Source of the DNA: Bacteroidota bacterium
GTDB lineage: Bacteria > Bacteroidota > Bacteroidia > NS11-12g > UBA955
Reading direction: 5' to 3'
DNA length: 64,000 bases
Assembly: GCA_005798825.1 (NCBI GenBank)
Contig: SYIL01000006.1
Span: 40,350 to 104,349 of the forward strand
The notes under the pieces are model-generated. The model saw only the letters and a program-made list of their open reading frames with translations, had not been told where the DNA came from and did no database searches. The translations under genes and the position numbers were made by a program. Shown here one piece after another: positions 1-10,362 of this stretch (the stretch's first letter is position 1; every line of letters starts with the position of its first letter).

Positions 1-1
1 T

Positions 2-790
2 CACTTTCGGGATAGCCTTGACATACATACTATTACAAATTCTTTCAGCTTTCATCACATTCAAAGTGCTGCCTATTTCTTTATTCCACATGCCACATTA
101 ATAGCCTGTTTTTGCGTTTCAATTTTCAAACCCTGGCGATGGCAATTCACAGCCTTCACACTGGCTTTTTATTCAGCCCTGATTGCAAGTGTAATCGTTT
201 ATTCCGATGGCGATGCTACAATTAATATGGAGAAATTCTTTTACCCTGTTTCAATTCTGGGAATCCTTTCTCTTGCATTCTATTCCAGTCTTTCTAATTC
301 AGCCAAATATGGGACGACATTTTCAAAAGACAAGGCAATTCGTTTCAATTACACAAACAAAATAATCAACTTTATTCCATGGTTTATTGCATTGTGTTTT
401 ATGATTAACCTTCAATATCCGCTCGCTTTGTATCAAAATAGACTGCTGCAGCTAGAGAAAATAACCCGTCAAATGAAAAACAATAAAGAGATACAGGCCG
501 ACGAGTTCCTTCAAAAAAAACTAATTGGAAGTACCTGGGCCATTCCATATGAAACTGCATTGACTTCAACAAGAATGAATCTTTCCAGCACGCATACCAT
601 TAAAAACGAAAATTTTGCCACTATTTTAGATCCTGAAAAAATGAAGGAAATGCAAATACGCATTGGAGACTCCTTGTTTTTAGGGGCTGTTTTTGAGTTG
701 CCCCAATCCATACAAGCTATCAATTCCCAATATTTTTATTTCCCAGCAAAATCTTGTTACCAAGTCATTTACCAAAATTTACCTCCATGA
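2..790 (+). CDS. Membrane protein, 5'-truncated by the window edge
   Basis: The frame is open from base 2 with no stop before the listed 227 start; several hydrophobic segments; stop TGA at 788-790. Confidence 0.6.
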   Translation, partial: HFRDSLDIHTITNSFSFHHIQSAAYFFIPHATLIACFCVSIFKPWRWQFTAFTLAFYSALIASVIVYSDGDATINMEKFFYPVSILGILSLAFYSSLSNSAKYGTTFSKDKAIRFNYTNKIINFIPWFIALCFMINLQYPLALYQNRLLQLEKITRQMKNNKEIQADEFLQKKLIGSTWAIPYETALTSTRMNLSSTHTIKNENFATILDPEKMKEMQIRIGDSLFLGAVFELPQSIQAINSQYFYFPAKSCYQVIYQNLPP

Positions 791-870
791 GAACCCATAC
801 AGACTCCATGAGAACCCATACAGACTCCATGAGAACCCATACAGACTTCATGAGTACCCATACAGACTCC
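787..870. repeat. Four tandem copies of a 21-bp unit (ATGAGAACCCATACAGACTCC)
   Basis: Read directly: units at 787-807, 808-828, 829-849 and 850-870; the last two carry 1-2 substitutions. Confidence 0.95.
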
Positions 871-951
871 CAAATCCACTCACACTAGATCAATTGAACC
901 AGAGCCGGCATTAACCACCCCCAGCAATTGATTAGTAAATCGGAAATACAA

Positions 952-2250
952 TCAATAACGGTAGGAATCCTTTTTAAAAGGACCATTCACGGATACTCCA
1001 ATATAATCGGCTTGCTCTTGTGTAAGGGTAGTTAGTTCAGCACCAATATGCGCTAAATGCAAACTTGCTACCTTCTCGTCGAGGTGCTTTGGCAACACAT
1101 ATACTTCGTTTTTGTAGCTCGCATGATTATTCCACAATTCTAATTGCGCCAATGTTTGGTTGGTAAAACTGTTGCTCATCACAAAACTGGGATGCCCCAT
1201 TGCACAACCCAAGTTTACCAAACGACCTTCAGCCAACACGATGATTTCGTTGCCTTTCATGTTGTAAACGTCCACTTGTGGTTTGATGGTGTATTTGGTA
1301 TGACCATATTTTTCATTTAGCCAGGATATGTCAATCTCGTTATCAAAATGACCAATATTACACACAATGGTTTTGTCTTTCATTGATTCAAAATGCTTTG
1401 AAGTGATGATATTACAATTCCCTGTTGCAGTTACGACGATATTGGCCAAAGGAATGGCTTTGTCTATTTGAACAACATGATAGCCATCCATTGCAGCTTG
1501 TAAAGCACAAATGGGATCAATTTCTGTAACCATTACCCGCGCACCGGCACCACGCAGAGAATCGGCAGAACCCTTTCCTACGTCTCCGTACCCACATACC
1601 ACAGCCACTTTACCAGCCATCATAATATCGGTTGCGCGTCGAATTGCATCTACCAGACTTTCTTTGCAACCATATTTATTGTCGAATTTGCTTTTTGTTA
1701 CGCTGTCATTCACATTGATTGCAGGAATGTGCAAGGTTCCTTTTGCCATACGTTCGTATAAACGGTGAACGCCGGTCGTTGTTTCTTCGCTCAATCCTTT
1801 GATGCCTTCAATTAAGGCTGGATAATGGTCAAAAACCATGTTGGTTAGATCGCCACCATCGTCTAAGATCATATTCAGGGGTTTGCGGTCTTCTCCAAAG
1901 TATAAGGTTTGTTCGATACACCAATCAAATTCTTCGTTGGTTTGTCCTTTCCAAGCATAGACAGGTGTACCTGCAGCCGCTATTGCAGCTGCAGCATGGT
2001 CTTGTGTAGAAAAAATATTGCAAGAACTCCAGGTAACATCTGCTCCTAAATCAACCAAAGTTTCAATCAAAACAGCTGTTTGAATTGTCATGTGCAAACA
2101 ACCGGCAATGCGGGCACCCGCCAGAGGATTTTTGCCCTTAAATTCTGCGCGAAGAGCCATCAAACCGGGCATCTCTGCTTCGGCCATTTTGATTTCTTTT
2201 CTACCCCATTCGGCAAGTGAAATATCTTTTACTTTATAAGGAATGTACAT
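952..2250 (-). CDS. ahcY: Adenosylhomocysteinase (S-adenosyl-L-homocysteine hydrolase)
   Basis: Full-length SAHH motifs such as [38 protein letters not shown] and C-terminal KKDSYRY. Confidence 0.97.
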   Translation of the reverse strand: MYIPYKVKDISLAEWGRKEIKMAEAEMPGLMALRAEFKGKNPLAGARIAGCLHMTIQTAVLIETLVDLGADVTWSSCNIFSTQDHAAAAIAAAGTPVYAWKGQTNEEFDWCIEQTLYFGEDRKPLNMILDDGGDLTNMVFDHYPALIEGIKGLSEETTTGVHRLYERMAKGTLHIPAINVNDSVTKSKFDNKYGCKESLVDAIRRATDIMMAGKVAVVCGYGDVGKGSADSLRGAGARVMVTEIDPICALQAAMDGYHVVQIDKAIPLANIVVTATGNCNIITSKHFESMKDKTIVCNIGHFDNEIDISWLNEKYGHTKYTIKPQVDVYNMKGNEIIVLAEGRLVNLGCAMGHPSFVMSNSFTNQTLAQLELWNNHASYKNEVYVLPKHLDEKVASLHLAHIGAELTTLTQEQADYIGVSVNGPFKKDSYRY

Positions 2251-2278
2251 ATTGAGGTTTGATTTTAATTATTGGGTG

Positions 2279-2286
2279 CAAATTTA
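2279..2286 (-). promoter_or_regulatory. Bacteroidota -7 promoter element TAAATTTG upstream of ahcY
   Basis: CAAATTTA on + strand, 29 bp upstream of the ahcY start; no clear -33 element. Confidence 0.4.
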
Positions 2287-2763
2287 CGAAACTTTCACAC
2301 GATTCCGATTACACTGAATATCATTGGCCTATGTTTTTTACTTGCTTTGGTGAATACTTTTTTTTGGACCCATGTTGGTAGTATGGATGGCGATGCACCC
2401 ACCTGAATCTAATTTTATGCAACCCTTCCGCTTTCAGAAGGAATTTGTCTTTGGGATTCTGGGTGTAGCGCGCAGATCCGATTGGACTGAAGATGGAATC
2501 CATCCCCCCGATTCGAGCTTAAAATCCGCAATTGCAATCCGATTTTTTGTGCGGAGACCCTGTTTTATGACGGACAGCACACGACCCAGCCGACAAAACC
2601 GCGAAAATAATAAGAAACCATATTGCGTGTGTAAAGGGTTTAAAACCCAGTGGAATGGGTTGGTGTGGAGAGGTCTTCTGGATCAAAGGATTCACTAAAC
2701 ACAAATATACATAGCACAATAACAATTCCGTCGATGCGTTGTTGTAAAATTGCAAACTGTTTC

Positions 2764-3417
2764 ATGGTACTATTAACCCTACTCGATTTTGCCAAAGATT
2801 GGCTTTTACACCTGGATGAAAAATTGGTGTTTTTGGTTGCGGAATATAAAAATTTCACATATATTATTTTATTTGCCATCATTTTTGTTGAAACAGGATT
2901 GGTGGTAATGCCCTTACTTCCGGGCGATTCATTGCTTTTCGCTGCTGGAAGTATCGCCGCCATGGACGGGAATCCACTAAATATAGCCATCCTTATTCCA
3001 CTGTTGATTGTTGCCGCACTTCTCGGAGACAATACCAATTATTTTATCGGCTCTAAGATTGGCATAAAAATTTTCGACCTCAAATGGAAACTTCTGAAAC
3101 GCGAATATCTCGAACGGACCGAAGCCTTTTTTATAAAACACGGAGGCTATACACTCATTATGGCTCGCTTTGTTCCTATTGTGCGCACTTTTGCTCCCTT
3201 TGCTGCAGGGTTAGGCAAAATGAGCTATGGGAGGTTTTTGGGATATTGTGTTGCAGGTGCTGTATTTTGGGTAAGTAGTATCACTGGCTTGGGATATGTA
3301 TTGGGTTCACAACCCTGGGTAAAATCTCATTTTGAGACTGTTGTCTTTCTCATTATCGGGTTTTCACTATTGCCCATCGTTTTCAATGCAATCAAAACTA
3401 AATTTTTATCAAAATGA
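2764..3417 (+). CDS. DedA/SNARE-associated family membrane protein
   Basis: FVETGLVVMPLLPGDSLLFAAGS and RFVPIVRTFAPFAAGLGKM motifs; the ORF-track start at 2650 is over-extended, natural start at 2764. Confidence 0.88.
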   Translation: MVLLTLLDFAKDWLLHLDEKLVFLVAEYKNFTYIILFAIIFVETGLVVMPLLPGDSLLFAAGSIAAMDGNPLNIAILIPLLIVAALLGDNTNYFIGSKIGIKIFDLKWKLLKREYLERTEAFFIKHGGYTLIMARFVPIVRTFAPFAAGLGKMSYGRFLGYCVAGAVFWVSSITGLGYVLGSQPWVKSHFETVVFLIIGFSLLPIVFNAIKTKFLSK

Positions 3418-4265
3418 CTGTGTTTGGTTTGATAGGACACCCCATTTCTCACTCAAAATCACCCCAGATTTATGAAAAAATTTTTTCATCCGAAAAAATA
3501 AATACCCTCGATTATCAACTTTTCGATCTGGCTGATTTGGCAGAATTACCTGCATTGCTCATTTCAAACCCAGCAATACAGGGCTTTAACGTAACACTCC
3601 CTTACAAAACTGAAATCATTAATTATTTAGATATTCTATCCCCTGAATCAAAATCAATCAACGCCGTAAATACGGTATTGGTCAAACGAAATCATTCCCC
3701 CATTGAATCAATTTCCCGAATACAAATACCCAAGAATGGCCGTAAACAAAATCCTTTCAAACTTCTATCTAACAAAAATATATCCCTCCATGGTTACAAT
3801 ACAGATTCTATTGGCTTCGATCAAACCCTTACATCACTGATTGAAAGTACGCAAATCACACCAAGACACTGTATTATTTTGGGCAACGGAGGAAGTGCAA
3901 ATGCGGTAAAATGGGTAATGCAAAAAAAAAAAATTCCCTGGACTGTCTTCGCCCGAACAACAAAAAATGGCGATATTCACATCCAAAATATGACAGCATT
4001 AGCAGACCACCCATTGATGCCAAAAACACTAGTGGTTCAAACCACACCGCTTGGAATGTATCCCAACGAAATGGAATGTATTCCATTCCCTTTTCATAAA
4101 ATCAATCCTAGCCATATTGGCATCGATTTGATTTACAATCCCAAAGAGACAGAATTTATGAAACAATTTCACCACGCTGGTGGATGTATTGTGGGCGGAA
4201 ATCAAATGCTGGAAGTACAAGCCTTGGCTAGTTGGAAATTATTCAAAACCCAACTTTTGGCTTAA
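3414..4265 (+). CDS. aroE: Shikimate dehydrogenase
   Basis: GLIGHPISHSKSPQIYEKIF, GFNVTLPYKTEI and ILGNGGSANAVKW motifs; overlaps the preceding gene by 4 nt. Confidence 0.93.
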   Translation: MTVFGLIGHPISHSKSPQIYEKIFSSEKINTLDYQLFDLADLAELPALLISNPAIQGFNVTLPYKTEIINYLDILSPESKSINAVNTVLVKRNHSPIESISRIQIPKNGRKQNPFKLLSNKNISLHGYNTDSIGFDQTLTSLIESTQITPRHCIILGNGGSANAVKWVMQKKKIPWTVFARTTKNGDIHIQNMTALADHPLMPKTLVVQTTPLGMYPNEMECIPFPFHKINPSHIGIDLIYNPKETEFMKQFHHAGGCIVGGNQMLEVQALASWKLFKTQLLA

Positions 4266-4340
4266 AACAAGTGCATTAGACAATGATCAATAGCGGGTTT
4301 GAACCTAATTTCGTAAGCAATTGATGCCTAAGTCCAGGAA

Positions 4341-7300
4341 ATGATACATAAAAACTTTTCATTATACCCAACAATTAAGCCCCATAACACCATGTATTTA
4401 ACTACTTATTATGCCATTGATGATTCGACGGAGCAGTTGCGTTCTTCCAAAAAATACCCCCTATTTCAGTTCATCTTACTACTAATACCCTTCCTGTTTT
4501 GTGCCTGTGGAATGCTAAAAAATTCTCAGGATTACATTGTCCCGCAAATAAATGAAGATTTTCCGGAAAATGATTTTCTGGACGCTCATTCCAATACTTT
4601 ACAGTGGAGTAAAACCAAATACTGGGATCTCATCCATACCGAACTCGACTTGACTCCCAATTTTGATTCGCAAAGCCTGGATGGAACTGCCATTATTTCT
4701 CTAAAACCGCACTTTTACGGGCAAGACAGTGTCATCCTAGATGCCGTAAATATGGATATTTATTCTGTTCAGGAATTTAACAGTGGCAACACTTTGTCTA
4801 ATTCTAGAACGCTTGATGGAACCATAATTTCACCACCTGGACCAGAATCCAGAAAATTTATTTACAGCAATTCCAAACAACTTATTGTTTATTTTCCTGT
4901 TGTCCAATTGCCTGAAAACCCCGTAAGGCTGAAAATACAATATACTGCGTTCCCAAACCGAAAAAATGTCCCAGAAATGAATGATAATGCCAATTCTGCC
5001 ATTTCTAATGACAAAGGTTTGTACATAATAAATCATGATTTAACTGACCCTTGCAAACCCAGGCAGTTGTGGACCCAAGGTGAACCAAACAGCAACTCTC
5101 ACTGGTTTCCCACACTGGATGCTCCCAACCAAAAACACACACAAAAAATTACTGTACGCTATCCAGATACCATGGTTAGCCTCAGCAATGGAACATTGAT
5201 CAGCCGAACCTCCAACAGATTGACCCATCACACAGAAATAAATAAAGGACTTAAGCCCAATCAAAGTTCAAGTTCAAGTTCAAGTTCAAGTTCAACAACC
5301 GATAATCTTTCTGCAATAATTACGGATGTCTGGGAACAGAAGCAAGCCCATGCTCCTTATCTCACCATGTTGGCAATTGGAAATTGGTCGGTTGTGGAAG
5401 ACTCGCTTGTCCTCCCAGATGAAACCACTCCACTGGTTTCAAATATACCCGATGCCACCCTATTATTTTCTGAAAAGAACAATGCTGAAAGCAAGTCTGG
5501 TGAATCTTCACCCCTGAAATTATCGGAAAAAAAGCCATATAAATTTAAGGAAAGTGTGGGTTTGGGGGCAAAAAAACAAGTCAGAAAAACACTGCCCATT
5601 CAATATTTCGTTGAACCCAAGTATGAGAAATTTGCAAAAATGATTTTTGGCAACACCCCTGAAATGATCAAATTTTTTAGTACCTATACTGGGGTTCCAT
5701 TTCAATGGGATAAATATGCACAAGTTGTGGTTCGAGATTTTGTAAGTGGTGCTATGGAAAACACATCGGCTACTGTTCACATGGAACAAGTTCAGCATGA
5801 TAGTTTGTCGCACCAAGACCAGTCCTATGAAGATTATATCTCCCACGAATTGTTTCACCAATGGTTTGGCGACTACGTGACAGCCGAAAATTGGAGTGAT
5901 TTAACACTCAATGAAAGTTTTGCCACTTATGCAGAATACCTTTGGAGAGAGTACAAATACAGTCAAGACAATGCCAACTTTTGGCTAAAAGAGACCGTGA
6001 ACAACTACAAATTTGCCAGTAAGTTTGGAAACAATACACCACTTTTAAACCACAAATACCAAACAGCCAATGAACAATTCGATGCAGTACGTTACCAAAA
6101 AGGAGCCGCTATACTGCATGTGCTGAGAAATTACATTGGTGATGACGCATTTAGGGCAAGCATGCACGATTATTTAGAAGCCCACAAATTTGGCAGCGCA
6201 GAAGTAGCCGATTGGCGAATGAGTATCGAAAAGGTTACGGGAAAGGATATGAAACCTTTTTTTAATCTCTGGTACGAGAACACCAACCTTCCACAATTCC
6301 AGATAATGATCGAGAAAGTACCCCTCAATGAGCTTGCTTTAGAAAGTCGAATATCTCCATCAAACAGTGATTCTTCAATCACATATTCGGAAAACGAAAC
6401 AATTGAAATTTCAGCAGAACCTCAATATCAATACAAACTTATTATCGTTTCCAATGTAAAAGGTTACGCTTCAGAAAATAAGCAAGCAACAATGAAAACC
6501 CATATTGCTTACCAAATAGGTGAAAGACACTTCACCAAAGAAGTGGAAATAAATGAAAACGAGACATTGAGCCTTACTATCGGCAATACAAAACCCAGTC
6601 ATATCGTCTTTGATCCCCTGCAGGTTATTCCCTCAGCAAGTGAAACAGACTATGTTTTTTGTCAGGATTCAATAGAGCAAATCATGCGCATGAGCGAATT
6701 ACATTCAATGATAATGAAAGAATTATCTTCTCAGCCAAAGCTTCTCATAACAGAAAACTCCTACCCCAAAAATACACCCAAACCCCGATATGCCATTGTG
6801 TTTCAATTGGCAACCATAGCAAAGAATTTTATGGAAAGCAAACACTACCAAAATGTCAATTCGGAAAACTCAGACAATACTTTACATACAAATCATGATG
6901 ATGCAGTCTATTACGGAAATTCTGACCCGCAAACATTCAGTTTTATTCCATCAAAAAAAGATTCGTTTTTATATGAAAGCATTATTCGTGTCTTGCTTAA
7001 TTCAGACAATACCGAATGTGTTTTAATGGGTATTGTTTCAACAAATGAATATACACAAGGCCGATTTGACCTCGATTTTACCCCACTTGACACTAGAAAT
7101 GAAGAAATAAATACATCTACCTTTTCAATAAACCAAGTACTGAAACGGCAACTCACAAATACTGAAATTTCAACCATCCTCAAATCAAATATTCTTGAAA
7201 TTGTGATCGCCTTGTCAAACCCCAACACAGAAATAGAGTCCACTGCTACTTTCATTTGGAATCAAGTTCACAACCCTAGCAGAATCATTGCAAAATCAGC

Positions 7301-7784
7301 CATCGAATCATTGCAAATTAATACCGACTCCGTTCGCCTTATAGCACTCGGTGAAATGAAAAAAACACCGACCTCCTCACATCTGAGTTTTTGGGCATCT
7401 AAATTGATTGAAGACGGCCAATTGTTTGATTTAAACCACAATGCCAATACCATAGATCTTCTCAAATCACTGATGAATAATCCCAAATTTGAGTTGAATG
7501 AAGCAAAAAATCTTCTCAAAAATTCCATTATTCCGGAGGGATTTAACGACGCTTCGGCAAATATTTTTGATGTACTGTGGAGAGAATCTATATCCTTAAA
7601 AAATAGACCTTGGCAACAACTCCTTCGATTTGTAACCAAGGCCCAGTATGATGAAATGGTAACGATTGACAAAGTAGCTAATGATTTAGGCGCACAAAAA
7701 ACTTTAGAAAATGACGTTAATGCCTCTTTTAGCGCAATTCAAAGGGCCGTATTGGTTACAATTCATTCAAAAAATATCGATTAG
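4341..7784 (+). CDS. M1 family metallopeptidase (aminopeptidase N-like), probable lipoprotein/exported
   Basis: GAMENTSA and HELFHQWFGDYVTAENWSDLTLNESFATYAEYL (HExxH-x18-E) motifs. Confidence 0.93.
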   Translation: MIHKNFSLYPTIKPHNTMYLTTYYAIDDSTEQLRSSKKYPLFQFILLLIPFLFCACGMLKNSQDYIVPQINEDFPENDFLDAHSNTLQWSKTKYWDLIHTELDLTPNFDSQSLDGTAIISLKPHFYGQDSVILDAVNMDIYSVQEFNSGNTLSNSRTLDGTIISPPGPESRKFIYSNSKQLIVYFPVVQLPENPVRLKIQYTAFPNRKNVPEMNDNANSAISNDKGLYIINHDLTDPCKPRQLWTQGEPNSNSHWFPTLDAPNQKHTQKITVRYPDTMVSLSNGTLISRTSNRLTHHTEINKGLKPNQSSSSSSSSSSTTDNLSAIITDVWEQKQAHAPYLTMLAIGNWSVVEDSLVLPDETTPLVSNIPDATLLFSEKNNAESKSGESSPLKLSEKKPYKFKESVGLGAKKQVRKTLPIQYFVEPKYEKFAKMIFGNTPEMIKFFSTYTGVPFQWDKYAQVVVRDFVSGAMENTSATVHMEQVQHDSLSHQDQSYEDYISHELFHQWFGDYVTAENWSDLTLNESFATYAEYLWREYKYSQDNANFWLKETVNNYKFASKFGNNTPLLNHKYQTANEQFDAVRYQKGAAILHVLRNYIGDDAFRASMHDYLEAHKFGSAEVADWRMSIEKVTGKDMKPFFNLWYENTNLPQFQIMIEKVPLNELALESRISPSNSDSSITYSENETIEISAEPQYQYKLIIVSNVKGYASENKQATMKTHIAYQIGERHFTKEVEINENETLSLTIGNTKPSHIVFDPLQVIPSASETDYVFCQDSIEQIMRMSELHSMIMKELSSQPKLLITENSYPKNTPKPRYAIVFQLATIAKNFMESKHYQNVNSENSDNTLHTNHDDAVYYGNSDPQTFSFIPSKKDSFLYESIIRVLLNSDNTECVLMGIVSTNEYTQGRFDLDFTPLDTRNEEINTSTFSINQVLKRQLTNTEISTILKSNILEIVIALSNPNTEIESTATFIWNQVHNPSRIIAKSAIESLQINTDSVRLIALGEMKKTPTSSHLSFWASKLIEDGQLFDLNHNANTIDLLKSLMNNPKFELNEAKNLLKNSIIPEGFNDASANIFDVLWRESISLKNRPWQQLLRFVTKAQYDEMVTIDKVANDLGAQKTLENDVNASFSAIQRAVLVTIHSKNID
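5265..5294. repeat. Hexanucleotide microsatellite (AGTTCA)x5 encoding a poly-Ser tract
   Basis: Direct read inside the M1 peptidase ORF; encodes the run of serines. Confidence 0.95.
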
Positions 7785-8008
7785 GTTTGGTTTTGTCTTG
7801 CAATAAATAAAAGAAAGAACTGCATGAAAATCGGCACAATAAAAAACCGTATTAGACGCCCTACCCAATGACCCAATGGTGATTTAAATTCACTATTTTC
7901 CGTTTTTATTGTTCAAAAAATCCTGGATGAGGAATTAGGCGTTAATGAATTAATTGAAGGTATTACTTGCGTTATTTTCAGAATTATAAGACCTTAAAAG
8001 GCAAATAC

Positions 8009-8039
8009 TTGCTTCTTATTTAAAATCATTCTAAATTTG
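8009..8039 (+). promoter_or_regulatory. Candidate promoter for feoAB: TTG (8009-8011), 20 bp, TAAATTTG (8032-8039)
   Basis: Matches Bacteroidota primary sigma consensus TTG-N19-21-TAnnTTTG; 7 bp upstream of the feoA ATG. Confidence 0.6.
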
Positions 8040-8046
8040 TTGGCGA

Positions 8047-8304
8047 ATGGAAGCAACAGCAGATTTGCTCTTACAAGGGGAAAAAGCAAAAATTGCTGGG
8101 TTGGAAGACGGACAATTTTCTCAAAAACTTGCCGAAATGGGCTGTGTCCCCGGCACTGAAATCATTCGATTGTATCAATCTTCTCGGGGCTCTTGCATTG
8201 CATACCGCATTGATACCTATCTTTTGGGCCTCAGAAAAGAAGAAGCCCGCATGATTAAAGTAGTTCCTTTTGTTCCAGACCCTCTGCCCGAAAATACCGT
8301 ATGA
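8047..8304 (+). CDS. feoA: FeoA domain protein (ferrous iron transport protein A)
   Basis: FSQKLAEMGCVPGTEI and LGLRKEEARMIKV; overlaps feoB. Confidence 0.88.
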   Translation: MEATADLLLQGEKAKIAGLEDGQFSQKLAEMGCVPGTEIIRLYQSSRGSCIAYRIDTYLLGLRKEEARMIKVVPFVPDPLPENTV

Positions 8305-10271
8305 AAGCTACCAGAAGCTTTTCAATGGTCGGCAATCCCAATTGCGGAAAATCTAATCTTTTCAATCGCCTTACAGGGCTAACCCAGAAAATCAGTAATT
8401 TGCCGGGTACAACGGTTGAAGCCTGCTCGGGCAGCTTCAGTATCGATAAAGAAAAGTATTCCATTCAAGACCTCCCTGGTATTTACAGTTTATTTACAAA
8501 AACAGAAGATGAGCGTCTGGTAGTTGAGCACCTTATAGGAAAGGGAGCAAATAAGCCCGATGCGATCCTATTTGTCATTGATGCTTCCAATTTGCGTCGA
8601 AATCTATTGCTGTTTTCGCAAGTTGCTGAATTGGGTATCCCGACAGCCTGCGTGCTCACAATGGAAGATACGGCTATTCGTCGTGGGATTGAAATTACAT
8701 TACCCGAACTAGAGATGGCATTGGGAGTACCCTGCGTGTTTTTCAATCCGCGAAAAGAAAAAAATACTGATACAGTTCGAGCAATACTGAAAAAACCGCG
8801 TACCCCTAAATTATTTGGAAGCACTACCGACCTTTTAAATCGGCTTTTACTGTATAGCAAAGGCAAAACAGTTGCTGGATTGTCTGAAGAAACATTGCGT
8901 CGATACATCGATATTGAAAAAATTATCAAACAAACCACCCTAAAACATCCCGTGGGTGTAAAAAGTTTAACCCTAAAAATTGATCGCTGGGTTACCCATA
9001 AAATTGGAGGATATGCAATTTTTGGAATGATAATGATGGCACTTTTCCAGGGAGTATTTAGTTTGGCAACCAAACCAATGGAATGGATTACGAATTGTTT
9101 TCATTGGATTTCTGGAGGAATTGAAGATATTTTACCTGCTGGAATGGTTTCCAACTTCATAACCCATGGTTTGCTTGGTGGATTAGAAGGTGTTTTGGTA
9201 TTTGTCCCCCAAATTTTTATTTTGTTTTTCCTAATCGGCCTACTAGAAGATACAGGATATATGGTGCGTGCAAGCTTTATTACAGATAGATTAATGCAAA
9301 AAGTAGGTCTAAATGGCCGCAGCATTATTCCGATGGTTGGTGGATTTGCCTGTGCAATTCCCAGCATTATGGCTACCCGAAATATAAAAAGCAAAAGCGA
9401 ACGCTTGGCGACCATGCTTATTATACCGCTGATGAGTTGCAGCGCACGCTTACCAGTATATGTATTATTGGTTTCTGTAGCCATTCCATTCAAACAATTT
9501 TGGGGACCCTTCCATGCCCAATCATTGGTTATTACGAGTGCCTATATGTCGGGTATCACCCTGGCGTTATTGCTGGCTCTTGCATTTCGATTGTTTAAAA
9601 GAAAACAAACCCAATCAGAGTTTATATTGGAACTTCCAACATACCAAAAACCCCGCCTTCAAACTGTATTTCATCAAGCATGGCTTAAATGTGTTTCTTT
9701 CATATCCGAGGCGGGAAAAGTAATTATTGTCATTTCTATGATTCTCTGGTTTCTGTCTAATTTTGGACCATCCGAATCGATGAAACGGGCCAAAGACGAG
9801 GGTTATATTTTATCACAATTAGATTCAAACCACGCATCGGAAATTTGCACAAATCTCAGATTAGAGGCAAGTTATGCTGGCCATCTTGGAAAGTTTATGG
9901 AACCGGCCATTGAGCCCCTCGGTTACGATTGGAAAACCGGTATTGCATTGATTACCTCCTTTGCTGCCCGTGAGGTATTTGTGGGAACAATGGCTACCCT
10001 ATTTCAATCAGACAAAGACAAACCATCGGGAATAATAGAAAAAATGCAAGCGGAAAAAAATCCCAGTACTGGAAAACCAATCTATGGACTACCGTATGCC
10101 CTGAGTTTGATTATCTTCTATGCCTTTGCGCTGCAATGCATGAGTACAATGGCTGTTATTAAAAGAGAGACTGCCTCTTGGAAATGGCCTATCGTGTTAT
10201 TTTTTGCTTATGGATTGATCGCATATCTCGGCGCTTATTTCGTATATCAACTGTCAACCCTAATTCCATAA
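8301..10271 (+). CDS. feoB: Ferrous iron transport protein B
   Basis: GNPNCGKSNLFNRLTG G1 motif, DLPGIYSL, Gate domains GGFACAIPSIMATRNI. Confidence 0.96.
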   Translation: MKATRSFSMVGNPNCGKSNLFNRLTGLTQKISNLPGTTVEACSGSFSIDKEKYSIQDLPGIYSLFTKTEDERLVVEHLIGKGANKPDAILFVIDASNLRRNLLLFSQVAELGIPTACVLTMEDTAIRRGIEITLPELEMALGVPCVFFNPRKEKNTDTVRAILKKPRTPKLFGSTTDLLNRLLLYSKGKTVAGLSEETLRRYIDIEKIIKQTTLKHPVGVKSLTLKIDRWVTHKIGGYAIFGMIMMALFQGVFSLATKPMEWITNCFHWISGGIEDILPAGMVSNFITHGLLGGLEGVLVFVPQIFILFFLIGLLEDTGYMVRASFITDRLMQKVGLNGRSIIPMVGGFACAIPSIMATRNIKSKSERLATMLIIPLMSCSARLPVYVLLVSVAIPFKQFWGPFHAQSLVITSAYMSGITLALLLALAFRLFKRKQTQSEFILELPTYQKPRLQTVFHQAWLKCVSFISEAGKVIIVISMILWFLSNFGPSESMKRAKDEGYILSQLDSNHASEICTNLRLEASYAGHLGKFMEPAIEPLGYDWKTGIALITSFAAREVFVGTMATLFQSDKDKPSGIIEKMQAEKNPSTGKPIYGLPYALSLIIFYAFALQCMSTMAVIKRETASWKWPIVLFFAYGLIAYLGAYFVYQLSTLIP

Positions 10272-10301
10272 AGACACCAAAAACTTTTCGATTTTATTCC
10301 G

Positions 10302-10309
10302 TATTTTTG
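10302..10309 (+). promoter_or_regulatory. -7 promoter element TATTTTTG upstream of the sigma factor gene
   Basis: TAnnTTTG consensus, about 54 bp upstream of the start. Confidence 0.4.
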
Positions 10310-10362
10310 CATGATTGTATATTAGGCTGTACAAACCCTTTTAAAAAAATCAATTTTACTAC

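Noticed and set aside
787-870. CRISPR array
   Set aside because: Direct tandem repeat without spacers and no cas genes in the window
693-914. 73-aa ORF with NPYRLHE repeats
   Set aside because: Translation of the 21-bp tandem repeat in an overlapping frame; no independent support
2251-2278. SAH/SAM riboswitch upstream of ahcY
   Set aside because: Only about 28 nt between the start codon and the -7 element; no room for an aptamer and no matching core
5357-5861. Long antisense ORFs inside the M1 peptidase gene, and similar shadow ORFs elsewhere
   Set aside because: Shadow frames of well-supported genes; no domain-like sequence
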